NCBI RefSeq assembly: GCF_029407905.1
Contig: NC_073643.1
Coordinates: 41,140,501 to 41,204,500, forward strand
Source: Bubalus kerabau
Taxonomy: Eukaryota; Chordata; Mammalia; Artiodactyla; Bovidae
Length of the DNA: 64,000 nucleotides
Direction of reading: 5' to 3'
Below the pieces are notes generated by a model. The model did not search any database. It was not told the DNA's origin and saw only the letters and a program-made list of their open reading frames with translations. Below, in pieces: positions 12,220 through 22,348 of the stretch; positions within the stretch are counted from its first letter, which is position 1, and the number at the start of each line of letters is the position of its first letter. Position numbers and translations under genes: made by a program.

Positions 12220-12830
12220 TATGGGGAAACAATGGAAACAGCGATAGACTTTACTTTGGGGGGCTCGAAAATCACTGCAGATGGTGACTGCAATCATAAA
12301 ATTAAAAGATGCTTGCTCCTTGGAAGAAAAGCTATGACCAACCTAGACAGCATATTAAAAAGCAGAGACATTAGTTTGCCAACAAAAGTCCATCTAGTCA
12401 AAGCTATATCCAGTAGTCATGCATGGATGACTGGACTGTAAAGAAAGCTGAGTGACGAAGAACTGACACTTTTGAAATGTGTTAGAGAAGAATCTTGAAA
12501 GTCCCTTGGACTGAAAGGAGATCCAAACAGTCCACCCTAAAGGAAATTAGTCCCGAATATTCATTGGAAAGACTAATATTTATTGGAAAGACTGAAACTC
12601 CAATACGTTGGCCACCTGATGTGAAGAATGGATTCATTGGAAAAGACTCTGATGCTGGGAAAGATTGAAGGCAGGAGGAGAAGGGTACAACAGAGGATGA
12701 GATAGTTGGATGGCATCACTAATGCAATGGACATGAGTTTGACTAGGCTTCAGGGGTTGGTGATGGACAGGGAGGCCTGGAACACAGCAGTCCATGGGGT
12801 TGTAAAGAGTAGGACACGACTGAGCTGAAA
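12220..12830 (+). mobile_element. BovB LINE 3' fragment, 5'-truncated
   Basis: About 610 bases matching the last part of BovB in sense orientation: 'ggggaaacaatggaaacagc' at 12222, the 'gcatattaaaaagcagagac' block at 12350, and the 3' end 'gacacgactgagctgaaa' at 12813-12830. It corresponds to the ORF2 C-terminus, with many substitutions and indels, so no continuous frame remains beyond the first 69 codons. A weak flanking match (ttcacagacaaa / ttcatagactag) may be a decayed target-site duplication. It lies tail to tail with the next BovB. Confidence 0.9.
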
Positions 12831-13112
12831 TTCATAGACTAGAAGTCCTCCAAGTTCTGCATTTATCAAGGAAACACATTTGCAGCTGAAATACCAAGCA
12901 CTTTTTTTTGATTGGGTTTCTCATCGAAGTGACAGGGGGCAACAATGCACTGCCTTTAGAGAAGACGGTTCAAAAAACCACAGAAGGCACTGCCTCCCCA
13001 TTATCGCTTTTGGTAATTCTCTTCACGTGTTGGCTATGAACTACACGACTTCCACTTCCACAGTTTAGAGCTCTGAGAGATAACTTACAGCCATCACAGT
13101 CTTCAGTTCAGT

Positions 13113-15857
13113 TCAGTCGCTCCGTCGTGTCCGACTCTTCGAGACCCCATGAACCGCAGCACGCCAGGCCTCCTTGTCCATCACCAACTCCCGGAGTTCA
13201 CCCAAACTCACGTCCATCGAGTCGGTGATGCCATCCAGCCATCTCATCCTGTGTCGTCCCCTTTTCCTACTGCCCCCAATCCCTCCCACCATCACAGTCT
13301 TTTCCAATGAGTCAACTCTTCGCATGAGGTGGCCAAAGTACTGGAGTTTCAGCTTCAGCATCACTCCTTCCAATGAACACCCAGGACTGATCTCCTTTAG
13401 GATGGAGTGGTTGGATCTCCTTGCAGTCCAAGGGACTCTCAAGAGTCTTCTCCAACACCATAGTTCAAAAGCATCAATTCTTCAGCTCTCAGCTTTTTTC
13501 ACAGTCCAACTCTCACATCCATACATGACCACAGGAAAAACCACACTCTTGACTAGACAGACCTTTGTTGGCAAAGTAATGTCTCTGCTTTTAAATATGC
13601 TATCTAGGTTGGTCATAACTTTCCTTACAAGGAGTAAGCGTCTTTTAATTTCATGGCTGAAGTCACCATTTGCAGTGATTTTGGAGCCCAAAAAATAAAG
13701 TTTCTCACTGTTTCCACTATTTCCCCATCTATTCCCCATGAAGTGATGGGACCAGATGCCACGATCTTGGTTTTCTGAATGTTGAGCTTTAAGCCAACTT
13801 TTTCCCTCTCCTCTTTCACTTTCATCAAGAGGCTTTTGAGTTCCTCTTCACTTTCTGCCATAAGGGTGGTGTCATCTGCATATCTGAGGTGATTGATATT
13901 TCTCCCGGCAATCTTGATTCCAACTTGTGTTTCTTCCAGTCCAGCATTTCTCATGATGTACTCTGCATAGAAGGTTTTTTTTTTTTTTTTTTGCATAGAA
14001 ATTAAATAAGCAGGGTGAAAATATACAGCCTTGAAGTACTCCTTTCCCAATTTGGAACCAGTCTGCTGTTCCGTGTCCAGTTCTAACTGTTGCTTCCTGA
14101 CTTGCATATAGGTTTCTCAGGTGGTATGGTATTCCCATCTCTTTCAGAATCTTCCACAGTTTATTGTGATCCACACAGTCAAAGGCTTTGGCATAGTCAA
14201 TAACGCAGAAATAGATGTTCTTCTGGAACTCTCTTGCTTTTTCCATGATCCAGTGGATGTTGGCAATTTAATCTCTGGTTCCTCTGCCTTTTCTAAAACC
14301 AGCTTCAACATCTGGAAGTTCACAGTTCACATATTGCTGAAGCCTGGCTTGGAGAATTTTGAGCATTACTTTACTAGCGTGTGAGATCAGTGCAATTGTG
14401 TGGTAGTTTTAGCATTCTTTGGCATTGCCTTTCTTTGGGATTGGAATGAAAACTGACCTTTTCCAGTCCTGTGGCCACTGCTGAGTTTTCCAAATTCGTT
14501 GGCATATTGAGTGCAGCACTTTCACAGCATCATCTTTCAGGATTTGAAATAGCTCAACTGGAATTCCATCACCTCCTAGCTTTGTTCGTAGTGATGCTTT
14601 CTAAGGCCCACTTGACTTCACATTCCAGGATGTCTGGCTCTAGGTGAGTGATCACACCATCGTGATTATCTGGGTCGTGAAGATCTTTTTTGTACAGTTC
14701 TTCTGTGTATTCTTGCCACTTCTTCTTAGTATCTTCTGCTTCTGTTAGGTCCGTACCATTTCTGTCCTTTATTGAGCCCATGCTTGCATGAAATGTTCCC
14801 TTGGTATCTCTAATTTTCTTGAAGAGATCTCTTGTCTTTCCCATTCTGTTGTTTTCCTCTATTTCTTTGCATTGATTGCTGAAGAAGGCTTTCTTATCCC
14901 TCCTTGCTATTGTTTGGAACTCTGCATTCAGATGTTTATATCTTTCCTTTTCTCCTTTTATTTTCACTTCTCTTCTTTTGCAGTTCTTTGTAAGGCCTCC
15001 CCAGACAGCCATTTTGCTTTTTTGCATTTCTTTTCCATGGGGATGGTCTTGATCCCTGTCTCCTGTACAATGTCACGAACCTCATTCCATAGTTCATCAG
15101 GCACTCTATGTATCAGATCTAGGCCCTTAGATCTATTTCTCACTTCCACTGTATAATCATAAGGGATTTGATTTAGGTCATACTTGAATGGTCTAGTGGT
15201 TTTCCCTACTTTCTTCAATTTAAGTCTAAATTTGGTAATTAGGAGTTCATGATCTGAGCCACAGTCAGCTCATGGTCTTGTTTTTGCTGACTGTATAGAG
15301 CTTCTCCATCTTTGGCCGCAAAGAATGTAATCAATCTGATTTTGGTGTTGACCATCTGGTGATGTCCATGTGTAGAGTCTTCTCTTGTGTTGTTGGAAGA
15401 GGGTGTTTGCTATGACCGGTGTGTTCTCTTGGCAAAACTCTATTAGCCTTTGCCCTGCTTCATTCCGTATTCCAAGGCCAAATTTGCCTGGTACCCCAGG
15501 TGTTTCTTGACTTCTTACTTTTGCATTCCAGTCCCCTATAATGAAAGGGACATCTTTTTGGGGTGTTAGTTCTAAAAGGTCTTGTAGGTCTTCATAGAAC
15601 CATTCAACTTCAGCTTCTTCAGAGTTACTGGTTGGGGCATAGACTTGGATTACTGTGATATTGAATGGTTTGCCTTGGAAACAAACAGAGATCATTCTGT
15701 CGTTTTTGAGATTGCATCCAAGTACTGCATTTTGGACTCTTTTGTTGACTATGATGGCTACTCCATTTCTTCTAAGGGATTCCTGCCCACAGTAGTAGAT
15801 ATAATGGTCATCTGAGTTAAATTCACCAATTCCAGTCCATTTTAGTTCGCTCACTGT
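13113..15857 (-). pseudogene. Broken BovB ORF2 (endonuclease-reverse transcriptase)
   Basis: The intact parent protein nicks target DNA and primes reverse transcription there. The first open piece (down to 15270) has APE-type endonuclease signatures: QVYAPTSN, GDWNAKV, YTWTSPDG and NQIDYI, at residues about 76-183 of that piece. A TGA at 15270-15272 stops it, and the same frame resumes with the SDH motif and continues to 14964. A frameshift near 15000 leads to the linker frame (14569-about 15000), followed by another break. RT motif A (IDYAKAFDCVDH) and motif B (GKGVLQGC) lie in 13872-14246. Motif C (YADD) is in another frame, 13625-about 13972. C-terminal pieces follow at 13482-13739 and 13113-13442. 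At least one nonsense codon and several frameshifts make it non-functional. Confidence 0.9.
13964..14000 (-). mobile_element. Poly(A)-only retroinsertion in the BovB ORF2
   Basis: A run of 18 T (13975-13992) plus 'gg' is flanked by a perfect 9-bp direct repeat, 'tgcatagaa', at 13964-13972 and 13992-14000. Read on the minus strand this is an A-run bounded by a target-site duplication. The extra 28 bases are not a multiple of three. They sit exactly where the BovB reading frame switches: FNFYA ends one frame and FYAEY resumes in the other. Confidence 0.75.
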
Positions 15858-16227
15858 GTTAAAAAGGGTCAAATGTGATTACCCTTATTTCAGAAAGACA
15901 TGTTAAGGAAGAGCAGAGAGATGTGATTGTAGCAATGTAGCTGCCATGGAAATCAGGCCTTTTCGACACACAGCTCTCCAGTTTGGTCCTCCTTCGTATC
16001 TCCAGTGAACCAGGCTCAGTTCTGTTTTGACTGGTGGGTATATGCATGTGTGTACGTGCTCAGGTGCACTCACCAGGGAAGAGCAAGGGTTGCTATGACT
16101 GTTGTCTGGCTTTCATGTATCACTTCTTTAATATGCACTGAACTAGTATGCCAGTTATGGGGTGCCCTGGTAAAAGCGAAGCTCCAAAGCTGCAAGTGAA
16201 TACAGTGAAGCTTAATGATCATCAAAA
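15858..16227. other. No gene seen
   Basis: Unique-looking DNA upstream of the BovB truncation point. It could include more BovB 5' sequence that I do not recognise. Confidence 0.35.
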
Positions 16228-16420
16228 GCAGGAGGTCTAGAATCAGACCTCCTGGTACTGAATCTCATCTCTGAAGGAAAAAAAAAAAAAAAACGGGCTG
16301 GTATTTGCCTTGCTTAGGCTCAGTTTTCTTTAAGAGAATGGAAATGCTACCCCTTCCACTAGGAGGTTACTAAATATTCTAAATGAAATGCCTAGACCAA
16401 AGCCAGGTCTTACTCAGGGT
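16228..16420 (+). mobile_element. MIR SINE with an internal A-run
   Basis: MIR-like blocks: 'gtctagaatcagacctcctgg', 'gctcagttttctttaagaga', 'aggaggttactaaatattct' and 'gcctagaccaaagccagg'. An A-run of about 17 (16279-16295) interrupts the middle and is not part of MIR; it may be a later slip or insertion. Confidence 0.55.
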
Positions 16421-17655
16421 TAGGTGGGAGTGGCAAATAGTAATATAATCTTAAGATATACATAAAGAGCAATTCTTTACAATCGAGACATTCTGCAAAG
16501 ATGTAGAAATCAAAACACTAAGAAAAGGAAAATGTGAGAGCATCTAAGAATGAGGGCAGGAAAAAGGAAAGAAAATCAGCAGCAAAAACCCTACGCTGGT
16601 GCTATTACACTAAGTGATATGGAAAGCAGCCCTGACCAAGCAGCTTTTATGCCCAGACTCTGCACTGCTTCAGTGGCACTTCTTCCAGCTTCTAGAGAAG
16701 GGTCCAGCAAGTTCACTGCCTCCATGTGCTATGGAGGTTATGTAATGTGTATTTCTGGCAGGGTCGCGTGTGTGGGTGGGTATGAATGCACATACATATC
16801 TTTGCCACCCTGAGCCAAATGGAAAGAAGCGGTAGTCAAGAATTTGCAGAAGACAGGGTGTCCATCAAAAGCACATGAAACAGACCACTTTCTGTCCATC
16901 TGTTACTTGCAAAGCTGAGAAGCTGTGCTCCGTTCTGTAGATCACACTTTTAAATGAGAAATGAGCAAAACTGGAATGTACTCGGAGGTGAGAGACAAGG
17001 ATGGTGGAAGGACCTCAGGAAATGCTTACAAAAATGTGTAACAGCTAAAAGAAATGTGGGTGCTGGGCCTGGAGGAGTGGGGAGTTGCACTTGGCAGTTG
17101 TCTTTAAACCAAGTAAAGACACATACGTGGGATGGGGGATGGAGTCATTCTATAAAACCCTGGAATAGAAAGAGTGACAAAAAGGAGATGGAAGAGATTT
17201 GCGTGGAAATCCACACAGGAAGTTCCAAAAATGAGATGGGCTCTGGGCTCCATGTTATTCATTCATTCAAGCAATACATGCATGGATGACATGCCAGCAA
17301 TCATGTCACTCAACAGGCTGAGTGAGAAGCTTAGAGAAGTCAACTTAATTGAAAGAAATGAGTAATAGAGCTCTTAAGTTTTACCTGGGCAGATGGCCAC
17401 CCAAGCTCATGACTATCTTTCCCGGCATTCCATGCAGCTAGGAATGTATTTGCAAGTATGATCACCAGGACAAGAGTGAAAGCAGCATGTACACTTCAGA
17501 CTTTCTTTTTCCCCTACACACGTTCCAGCTGGCTGGAGGACAGACACAATGGCAGGGCAGGAGCTGGGGCAACCACCTGAGATCATGAGACTTACTATAC
17601 ATGCAGCCTGGGTCTCTGACACTTTCACTGTATCAACATTCAATTGCTTGGGTGT
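16421..17655. other. No gene seen
   Basis: Two overlapping plus frames (16550-16813 and 16954-17289) are open but motif-free. The stretch has somewhat more purine-rich, less AT-rich sequence than its neighbours. I recognise no repeat. Confidence 0.4.
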
Positions 17656-17667
17656 AGACTATTCCAT

Positions 17668-17798
17668 CCTGGAGGAGGGCATGGCAACTCACTCCAGTAT
17701 TCTTGCCTGGAGAATCCCGAGGACAGAGGAGCCTGGTGGGCTACAGGCCATAGGGTTGCAAAGAGTCGGACACGACCGAAGTGACTTAGCACACACAC
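17668..17798 (+). mobile_element. Bov-A SINE monomer with perfect target-site duplication
   Basis: A single Bov-A unit from 'cctggaggagggcatgg' to 'cacgaccgaagtgacttagc' and a short (ac)n tail. It is flanked by a perfect 12-bp direct repeat 'agactattccat' at 17656-17667 and 17799-17810. The intact duplication defines both ends and indicates a fairly recent insertion of a 5'-truncated element. Confidence 0.93.
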
Positions 17799-17810
17799 AG
17801 ACTATTCCAT

Positions 17811-18754
17811 GAGAATGAAATCCACTAGGCTGTTTAAATCACTGCTACTAGGGCTACTGTTATAACAGATGAACAAAAATCCAAATACAGATGCCTAGAA
17901 AAGACACTGTGATTTTGTGAATGACAGACCAGTACTAGAAAATTCAAGTTTCAGAGCAAATGCAAGAACACAATTCAGTCTGTAAATTACTTAAGCATCC
18001 CTCTCAAGGGACATTCAGAATATTCAGCAGAATATGTAATGTCAGAGATTCTAATTTATATAAATACATATACATGCACACACATATATACATATATAGA
18101 ACTTAATGTGATGAAAGCTGTGTTTAAGATTGATACCTTTTTTTTTTACGCTCTAACGAGGATATGTAACTTGCATACATTTCCCCCATCACTGAGACTC
18201 AAAACACCCAGTAGAATAAGCTAAATGTTCTCACAAGCGAGGTAATTATAACTGCATGTTTGAGTCCATAAAATATTCAGGCACAAAAACACAGGTGCAG
18301 GAGTGAGAGATGGGACCCCAGGCTGACCCACATGTGGTTAACTTGCAGAGAGGAAATTTGCTTTTCCCTGGGCTTGATGGCACAGATAACTAATGGGGTG
18401 ATTTTCTACAGTGGAGACTATTTTCAAACTAGCTGATCTACTGATTACATGTTTGATATAAATGCCAAAGAAAGAAAACACGGGCATCGCTGAGGAGACA
18501 AGAGGGAAATCTCTTCGATTATCTTACTACCACGGGTGAGATACAAAGTCTGAAAAACACCCTCCAAAATGGAGAGAAACAATGGGACTACAAGAGCAGC
18601 AGGAGATGGGTGACAGTGACCACTGTCAAAGGGAATCATACCTGGGTGGACTCAGGTGACTTCTTCCAAAAGTTTACTGCCAGCAAGTAAAGCAAGGAGT
18701 GATGTGGTGGGAAGCAATAATCAATGAGTGGCAACTATTATTAAAAGCCAATAT
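17811..18754. other. No gene seen; short AT/CA-rich tract
   Basis: Positions 18054-18100 are a degenerate (ta)/(ca) simple-sequence tract ('cacacacatatatacatata'). The rest is unique-looking. Confidence 0.4.
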
Positions 18755-18905
18755 TAGAGCTATCATTTACATTCACAGGACATTATAAGCAAAGTGTACT
18801 ACATAGAGTTTATCCCCTCAACAATCCTGCGCTGTAAACTATTAGTTTGGATGGGCATTTGACAGATGAGGAAACTAAAGCTTACAATTAATTCACAAGG
18901 TAGTT
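18755..18905 (-). mobile_element. MIR SINE
   Basis: In the inverted MIR order: 'atcatttacattcacagg', 'cccctcaacaatcctgcgc', then 'cagatgaggaaactaaagc' at 18862 and 'attcacaaggtag'. These are the classic inverted MIR blocks. Confidence 0.72.
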
Positions 18906-19571
18906 AATGAGCATCTACACAGTACCCTGTATAGTTACTGTGAGCAAAAAAGGTTAAAAAAAGACAAGGTCTCTGACTTCACAGGCCAACATTATTTCTG
19001 CAGAAAGCATGAACTTGGATCTTAGTAACATTCAGATCTGCTAGGGTGTTTTAAAATTTTTGTCTTTGTTACTTTATTAGCTTAAAAAAAGCACTCATCC
19101 TACCATACAGGCTAGGGCTCCATCAATCTCCTGTCTTCTAACTCCCCTGTGTGAGGTATTTATCATCCCTGAGTGGCCTTCCTGAAAGTATTTATTTGCT
19201 TCTGGAACCCCAATCATAGAATTGCAGCAGAGGCTCTGCTCAAACACTTCTGCTTGTCTGACCACAAATCCTTAGCCATATGGGTTTCCTAATTGGCAGT
19301 CCGCTCTCCAGACAGCATAACCATCCTGTACATTAGCTTCTACAAACATAAAGAAAGACAGCAAGTGAGGGGGTTGCTCCAACTTTGATCTGGTCAAGAT
19401 GAGATTTCCCCCTTGGTCTGAGAGACCGCCTGCCTCTCAGAAGATACTGAGACAAGGAAAAGAACAGGGCACGATACCCCTGGAAATCTCCAAGAGAAAG
19501 CCAATAAAGATCAAAGAAATGGTGAGACAAGTCAACTAGTTCTGACCTTGTGACCAAGACTGCTGCATTGC
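18906..19571. other. No gene seen; possible old mammalian repeat
   Basis: Positions 18906-18990 ('gagcatctacacagtaccct...gacaaggtctctgacttcac') resemble a widespread ancient L2-like mammalian repeat, at low confidence. The remainder is unique-looking. Confidence 0.35.
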
Positions 19572-19803
19572 ATTCGTGGCTCTGTAAATTCTGGAGTCAA
19601 AGAAAATGGATTAAAATCCCACCTCTTTCTCTTTCCATACAATTTCTGCAAGTCTCTTGACCTCTCTGGGCCGCCATCCCCTCAGTTATAAAACAAGACT
19701 CTAACACAGTACTATGGTGAGGACCAGCTGTGATAAGGCAAATGAACCATGGAAACAGTGCCTTGCACGGTCAGAACTCAGCAAATGATGGGGATTAGAT
19801 GTT
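19572..19803 (+). mobile_element. MIR SINE, nearly complete
   Basis: Order is preserved over about 230 bases: 'ctggagtcaaagaaaatgg', 'aaatcccacctctttctc', 'gcaagtctcttgacctctctggg', 'agttataaaacaagactctaa' and 'cagtgccttgcacggtcag'. Old and diverged. Confidence 0.72.
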
Positions 19804-20561
19804 TTTCTACCTGACCCTTTTGAAGGTTAGTGCCAAAGGCACTTGGTCAGCTCATGCTGGGAAGCTCATAATACATTTAAGTATTCATATTTTCCTACAT
19901 CTTCCTCCTAGCTAAGATGCCTGAGGCTGCCAGAAATAATCACACTATTTGTGATCCTATGTTTATGCAACAGAAACGAAATGGAATTTTATGGTCGGCT
20001 GTGTTCAACACCAATGCCCACATTGGGATAATTCCATGCAGTGCTGTGTAACAAGAATTTATGCAATATCCAATCCGGAGATGCAGTTCCTGGGCCAACA
20101 AAGCCTTACCAAACTATCAGATTTAAAAGAAAATAAAAAAAGGAGCAAGCCAGCCCCACATCTGTAGACCCCATCTTATAGCCACTTAGCAATAGCTCTT
20201 TAATTGACCTGGAGAGTAATTCTGATCTTATTCATTTAAAAGGAGGAAGCAGGTTTTGGCACAGGAAATGCTTTCCACAAAAAATGTGTTCCAAATAGCA
20301 AAAACAAAAAGTGAAAAATCAAAAACACAAATGAAGAACAATTGCCATATTTAAGATGAAATGAATGTTGCTAATTGATAAGAAAGAACAGCAACATAGA
20401 TGAGGCATGATTCAAGAATTTTAAAATGTTAGGCTGAAAGGTTTCCCTTTGGCGATAAGAACAGAACACCATGAGGTTGTTATGGTTTCACCTAACAACC
20501 TACAGGGAGTGAACACTGAGCAGAATTTACATGATCATCACTGATTTTTCTTTGGATGCTT
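19804..20561. other. No gene seen
   Basis: Unique-looking AT-rich DNA with A-rich runs around 20130 and 20285-20340. Confidence 0.4.
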
Positions 20562-20660
20562 CACGCAGCATGCTAGCTCTTCATTTCCTGACCAGGGGTG
20601 GGTCCTGCGCCCCCTAGTGGAAGCGCTGATTCCTAAGCCCCAGAACACCAGGCACATCCC
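20562..20660 (-). mobile_element. CHR-type SINE fragment
   Basis: Minus-strand CHR head region: 'cttcatttcctgaccagggg', 'cgccccctagtggaagcgc', then 'cctaagccccagaacaccagg'. It is a truncated, diverged copy. Confidence 0.65.
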
Positions 20661-20695
20661 ATCAGAGTCATACTCTGTAATCTCCTGGCATGCTC

Positions 20696-20719
20696 TTTGG
20701 TTTTGGTTTTGGTTTTGGG
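20696..20719 (+). repeat. (TTTTGG)n simple repeat
   Basis: About four units of ttttgg, followed by a G-rich stretch (gggtcggggtgagggggg) up to about 20737. Confidence 0.9.
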
Positions 20720-20737
20720 TCGGGGTGAGGGGGGGTT

Positions 20738-21086
20738 TTACTACAAAGTACACAGCACTGACTCCATTGCTGCTTTGGTGCTCCCGAAAAATGCAATCAA
20801 GGGGGAACATAAACCTAAATACTGTCCTTCCTGGGCCGAGGGAAATGAGGACGCAGCCTGGTCACGAGGTGGCTGGGAAGGCAGCTCTAAGAAGAGGCAG
20901 GACCCGAATTTGGAGCAACAACCCAGCTGGAGCCAGGCACACGGCAGGCTTTCCAAAAGATCTAGTGAGCTGAACTTTACCCCAGAGGAACAGCGTGGAG
21001 GACACAGTGGGCAGAACTAAGTAGGGAAGAAGCCTAGTGTCTGGGGACATGCCATCCCCTCCCAGCATTAAATGGGAGGAAACAGC
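20738..21086. other. No gene seen; several overlapping frames
   Basis: Four open frames of 68-118 codons overlap here on both strands (20538-21068). Mutual overlap and lack of motifs suggest GC-richer sequence with few stop codons rather than coding. Confidence 0.4.
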
Positions 21087-21097
21087 AATTTGTGCTT

Positions 21098-21306
21098 TTG
21101 TAATTTAGTCACTCGGTTGTGACCAACTCTTTGGGACCCCATGGACTCATAGCCCGCCAGGCTCCCCCATCCATGGACTTCTCCAGGCAAGCATATTGGA
21201 GCGGGAAGCCATTCCCTTCTCCAGGGGATCTTCCCGATCAAGTAATCGAACCTAAGTCTCCTGCTTGGCAAGCTGATTCTTTACCACTGAGCCACCTGGG
21301 AAGCCG
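21098..21306 (-). mobile_element. Bov-tA SINE with near-perfect target-site duplication
   Basis: Full-length Bov-tA on the minus strand, with the tRNA-like head ending 'gagccacctgggaagcc' at 21305 and the Bov-A body running down to 'agtcactcggttgtgacc'. Flanked by 'aatttgtgctt' (21087-21097) and 'aaattgtgctt' (21307-21317), one mismatch. Confidence 0.92.
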
Positions 21307-21374
21307 AAATTGTGCTTAACAATAGTCTATTTATCAAATACTGTCAAGTAAAACTCCAGAAAAATGGATGCTCC

Positions 21375-21514
21375 TTTTTTTTTTTTTTTTTTGGTTTGTT
21401 TGTTTCAGCTGCAATAGATGGCTTACAGGCTCTTACTTCCCCAGCCAGGATTGAACTCAGGACCTCAGCAATGAAAGCACACAGCACCAACCACTGGATC
21501 ACCAGGGAAGTCCT
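21375..21514 (-). mobile_element. CHR-type SINE with poly(A) tail
   Basis: Starts with a run of about 18 T (the inverted A tail), then 'gctgcaatagatggc', 'agccaggattgaactcagg' and 'ccactggatcaccagggaag'. It is a 3'-complete CHR SINE on the minus strand. A partial flanking match 'tggatg' at 21365 and 21514 may be part of the target-site duplication. Confidence 0.78.
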
Positions 21515-22313
21515 GGATGTCTACTCCTTTAAACACTAACATCATTATGACGTAAATAATTTTGGGGAAAACTGTATCTATCTATTCACTAGATTTTTAA
21601 GGAGTGCTCACTCCACAAGGTGGGAGGGATAGAGGATGGGACCAGGCAAGCACAATAACTTCCTTCACAGAATTTACATTCCTGATACAGAACTGTAAAA
21701 AAAAATAATAGTTCTGAAGTGACTAAAAAAGCAACAAGATAACTTAGAGACAGCTACAACAAGGAACGAGCCTTTAAGAGAAGATGCTGAGGGTGAGAAG
21801 AAATTCAACTGGCAAGAGCCAGGAGCAGCAACTTCGAGAGATGGAGAGCAGAGACCAGGTAATGGGAGGCTAAGTCGGCGGGGAGGGGGTACGGCAGGAG
21901 CCAGATGGCAAGATTCTCTGGGTACCCAGACGCCTTGGAACCTTTCCCAGCAATGCATGAAGACGGCACGCCTTCTCTTATAGGTCCCATTTGCAGTGGT
22001 TCAACAGCACTACGATGCCTATAACTTAAATTTTGCAACATCCAGAGATGATGTCCAGCCCCACACAAAAAGAATCACACAGGCCACGGTCCACTCAGAG
22101 TTTTGAGGTGTTTTGATTTTCAAAAACCCTTCAACATTCTTCCTCCAGTCTTGCTTAGAATTTGTCTCTAGCCATCTGACAAGGAAAATAGTTGTTAGGA
22201 GCCAAAAGTAAAAGGTAACTGGTAACATCCAGTCCTACACCCCAAAGTGAACTAAGGGGATCATCCTTGGGCTATTAATTCTTCACGACACTCCTGAGAA
22301 GAGAGAGGGAGAT

Positions 22314-22348
<35 letters not shown>

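Larger units (their letters stand above)
13102..15857 (-). mobile_element. BovB LINE, 2.76 kb, 5'-truncated
   Basis: Reads on the minus strand from the endonuclease region (15857) to the BovB 3' end at 13102 ('cttcagttcagttcagtcgc' on the plus strand). It is the largest BovB here. Similarity stops abruptly just before the SELKWTG codons near 15850, so the 5' UTR and the start of ORF2 are missing. BovB is an RTE-clade non-LTR retrotransposon known for horizontal transfer between vertebrates. The copy is dead, with stops, frameshifts and a poly(A) insertion. Confidence 0.93.

Noticed and set aside
13174..13698. A 174-codon plus-strand open frame
   Set aside because: It is the antisense of the BovB ORF2 C-terminus. 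Nearly the same frame recurs at 34165-34707 and 48920-49186 wherever BovB lies on the other strand.
20538..21068. Cluster of overlapping frames of 68-118 codons
   Set aside because: Frames are open on both strands at once in a GC-richer patch; no motif, splice pattern or conservation evidence supports one over another.
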